The notes beneath the pieces are model-generated. The model was not told the origin of the DNA. It saw nothing but the letters and a program-made list of their open reading frames with translations, and did not search any database. The position numbers were made by a program, and so were the translations under genes. A DNA stretch of 62,121 nt, from the NCBI GenBank assembly GCA_937919925.1, contig CALFOT010000026.1:1-62121 (forward strand), written 5' to 3'. Of this stretch, positions 60,121 through 62,121 are shown one piece after another. How positions within the stretch are numbered: the first letter of the stretch is position 1; each line of letters opens with the position of its first letter. The DNA comes from an uncultured bacterium. GTDB taxonomy: Bacteria; Planctomycetota; UBA1135.

Positions 60121-60824
60121 CCTCCACTTGGGTGGTCGGTGATGTGCATGGATGCGCTGCCGAATTGCAGTTGTTGCTGGAGCAGATGGATCTGCAAGCG
60201 CAGGATTTACTGCTTTCCGTCGGCGATTTATTTCACCGCGGACCAGACCCAGCGGGGGTGTTGCAAATCTTGCAGCGGCTTGGTTCACGCTTCGACATGG
60301 TCAACGGCAACCACGAACGCTCGTTGTTGCGTAGATGCAAGGGCCAAGCCACCTGTAGCATCGATGACTTGCGTGGCGACGGCGGCACAGTCATGCATAA
60401 AAATGCGCTGCCAGTTGCGGAGGAGCTGATTGCCTTTATCCACGGCCGTTCTTATCTCCAACGCCGTAAGTTGTGCGGAAGTGCGTGGCAACAGTCTGAA
60501 ACCACAGATTGGCTGCTCGTACATGGTTGTGTTTTGCCGGGTCAAATCCCCGAACAGATTCCTCCAAGCCAGTTGGTGCGGAAAGGTCGTCAGGAAAATC
60601 TGCCGAACCATCCGTACTGGTATGAAACCTGGCACGGTCCGGAGTTTGTTGTTTTTGGCCATGCGCAAAGCGCTGCCGGCTTACATGTGGATGCGCATGG
60701 CAACCCTTGGTGTTATGGCTTAGACACTGGCTGCGTGTACGGCGGCCCGCTAACGGCCTTACGCTTGGAAGACTTGGCGATCATGGTGCAGCCAAATGTC
60801 GGCAGTAGGGTTGTGGAAAGATAG
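60117..60824 (+). CDS. PPP-type metallophosphatase
   Basis: A 235-residue protein of the serine/threonine phosphatase/ApaH-like type. GDVHG (metal 1), GDLFHRGPDP (metal bridge, equivalent to GDxVDRG) and GNHE are present, with the later ligand His in VHGCVLPG and FGHAQSAAG. It could be a protein phosphatase or a dinucleoside-tetraphosphatase. ATG 60117 overlaps the peptidase stop. Confidence 0.88.
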   Translation: MTSTWVVGDVHGCAAELQLLLEQMDLQAQDLLLSVGDLFHRGPDPAGVLQILQRLGSRFDMVNGNHERSLLRRCKGQATCSIDDLRGDGGTVMHKNALPVAEELIAFIHGRSYLQRRKLCGSAWQQSETTDWLLVHGCVLPGQIPEQIPPSQLVRKGRQENLPNHPYWYETWHGPEFVVFGHAQSAAGLHVDAHGNPWCYGLDTGCVYGGPLTALRLEDLAIMVQPNVGSRVVER

Positions 60825-60827
60825 AAT
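60822..60827 (+). promoter_or_regulatory. -10 element (TAGAAT) 6 nt before the hydrolase gene
   Basis: TAGAAT overlaps the stop of the phosphatase gene and lies 6 nt before ATG 60834, the leaderless-type arrangement. Confidence 0.5.
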
Positions 60828-60833
60828 GGCAGG

Positions 60834-62121
60834 ATGAGGAGAACCGTCCTTTTTGTTTTTCTTGCCGGTTTCACATTGGGTTTGCCGGTGGCCTCGCACG
60901 CACAGGAAAAGGCGGATGAAATCGTGGCCCCCTCCGCGGCCGTAGCGGGCGGCAAGGTATTGGAGTGGACCACTCCTGAAGGCCGGCCGTATTGGTACCG
61001 CGTGCCCAAGAAAATCAAGGCGAGTGCGCCGCCAGCGTTGATCCTCATGTTGCACGGCACCGGCATGCCACACGGTTGGGCCTTCTGGAATTATTCTATT
61101 GCTGGGGGTACGTTTCGCGCCGACGACATCATCGTTTCACCAGATGGGCTCACTCCCGGGAATGGGGCGTTCAATTTTGTGCAGGGTAAAAAAGATGGTG
61201 ATCAAATTGCTGGTCTCATTCATCTTTTTCGGGAAGAATTTCCAATAGGACGAGTTTATCTTTACGGGCATAGCCAAGGTGCATTTTTTGCCTATTGGTT
61301 CGCCGGGGAATATCCGCAATTGGTAGATGGCATCATTGCTCACGCTGGCAATGTTTTAGATGTGAAACATTCCGACTTTGCCCGCGATAAAGTTGCGATT
61401 GGAATTTTGCATGGCAAAGCGGATGCCGTGGTGTCCGTGGAGTGCGCCTATCGCACCCATGATATTTATCAACAGGAAGGCTACAAGAAACTGAAGCTCT
61501 ATGTGGTTGAGGGTTTGACGGAAACCAGTGGCCACTGGCCGTTGCCGCAGCAGGTGTTAGAAATGCTGCAGTGGCTGGATGAAGTGTCGGTCAAAACGGC
61601 TTGGCAGGCGGTAGAGATGGCGATGGTGCAATTCGACGCAGCGCAACCAAGTCTTGAGGGGATGCTTGCTGCGCAACTCGAAGCACGTGTTTTGCTGAAA
61701 AAGTATCAAGGGGAAGACAAAGCGCTGCTTGCCGGCAAGGTGGTGCTACTCGATGAATTTTTAGCGCTCGCTTTGCAAGCACATCAGGATGCTGTTGCGG
61801 AACCGGCACTGGATTTCAGCTCTAAATCAGAGTTTGCTGCCTGGATGGTGCATTTTGTCGCGGCCAACCGGGTCTTCGCGAACGATCGTTTGTGGACGAA
61901 GACCTTTAAAAAAGTTCAGGGGCAGGCCGGCAAACACAGCAAGGCGGTCGACAAAGCTCTTGATGCCTTAGGTAAGGCGGTTAACAAGAAAAATTTCTCT
62001 ACCGCTGTGCAAGCCTTGGAAGCTGATTTTTTGAGTGCACGTTATGAAGAGCTTGCCGGCCAGCTCGCGCGAATTGTGGAGAATCCACCCAAAGACCTTG
62101 CGCCGAAAGATTGTGCCACGC
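60834..62121 (+). CDS. Secreted alpha/beta-hydrolase (3' end cut by the window)
   Basis: The frame stays open from ATG 60834 to the window end (429 codons). A signal peptide (FVFLAGFTLGLPVASHAQ) is followed by a hydrolase fold. LILMLHGTG gives the oxyanion loop, YGHSQGA the nucleophile Ser, and a late SGHW the likely catalytic His. The layout resembles secreted PHB-depolymerase/feruloyl-esterase proteins. After about residue 250 a helical, Lys-rich extension of unknown role follows. The C-terminus is missing. Confidence 0.8.
   Translation, partial: MRRTVLFVFLAGFTLGLPVASHAQEKADEIVAPSAAVAGGKVLEWTTPEGRPYWYRVPKKIKASAPPALILMLHGTGMPHGWAFWNYSIAGGTFRADDIIVSPDGLTPGNGAFNFVQGKKDGDQIAGLIHLFREEFPIGRVYLYGHSQGAFFAYWFAGEYPQLVDGIIAHAGNVLDVKHSDFARDKVAIGILHGKADAVVSVECAYRTHDIYQQEGYKKLKLYVVEGLTETSGHWPLPQQVLEMLQWLDEVSVKTAWQAVEMAMVQFDAAQPSLEGMLAAQLEARVLLKKYQGEDKALLAGKVVLLDEFLALALQAHQDAVAEPALDFSSKSEFAAWMVHFVAANRVFANDRLWTKTFKKVQGQAGKHSKAVDKALDALGKAVNKKNFSTAVQALEADFLSARYEELAGQLARIVENPPKDLAPKDCAT

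Noticed and set aside
1-62121. Mobile elements or recent islands
   Set aside because: No transposase, integrase, direct-repeat-flanked block or attachment-site copy at the tRNA 3' end was seen, and codon style looks uniform.

Overview
The window reads as chromosomal DNA from a Gram-negative-type bacterium. It is dense (almost no gap above 160 bp), moderately GC-rich, and carries beta-barrel outer-membrane proteins, lipoproteins, an MsbA-like exporter and many secreted proteins. The gene style (large secreted proteins of unknown function, a GspL/PilM-like gene, ECF sigma operons, hydantoinase genes, a permuted ferredoxin-flavoprotein) suggests Planctomycetota or a neighbouring phylum. This is an inference; no 16S gene is present. 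I see no insertion sequence, prophage, CRISPR array or integron, and no gene-free stretch above 300 bp.

Layout. 1-2742 (+): SPFH protein, ribbon-helix-helix protein with a polyproline tail, a WaaP-type pseudokinase and a methyltransferase. 2744-10749 (-): the most striking locus, four tightly packed genes that look like a complete electron conduit. They encode a ferredoxin/flavoprotein/cytochrome-b fusion, a 29-CXXCH cytochrome, an outer-membrane barrel and a 19-CXXCH lipoprotein. 10894-14592: small conserved protein, glycolytic pgk and gap, tilS. 14637-18572 (-): secreted gluzincin-type and trypsin-type peptidases. 18669-23829 (+): ribBA, an ECF sigma/anti-sigma operon and a GspL/GspM-like pair. 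23854-28491 (+): Tat-exported asparaginase-family hydrolase and HyuA/HyuB. 28488-33125 (-): NYN protein, DEDDh exonuclease and three secreted proteins. 33198-38792 (+): two tandem SurA-like paralogues, an MsbA-like ABC exporter and a membrane protein. 38789-45578: reductase, DEAD-box helicase, mutY, two barrel proteins, VOC protein, ispF and ispD. 45702-53148 (+): giant carboxypeptidase-regulatory-domain protein, ruvC, unknown, HhH protein, nadC, VanZ-like, purB. 53251-56706: cysteine-rich duplicated lipoprotein, TIM-barrel protein, DHH phosphoesterase, tRNA-Gly(GCC), 7Fe ferredoxin. 56827-62121 (+): plsY, gpsA, M3 peptidase, PPP-type phosphatase and a truncated alpha/beta hydrolase.

Two themes run through the region. 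The first is the putative NAD(P)H-to-surface electron conduit with 48 predicted c-type hemes, which I consider the best candidate for an undescribed system. The second is promoter architecture. At least eleven genes have a TANNNT hexamer 5-8 nt before the start codon, and very few show a Shine-Dalgarno sequence, so many mRNAs are probably leaderless. Inside operons, genes are coupled by 1-8 nt overlaps (ATGA, TAATG, TGATG).
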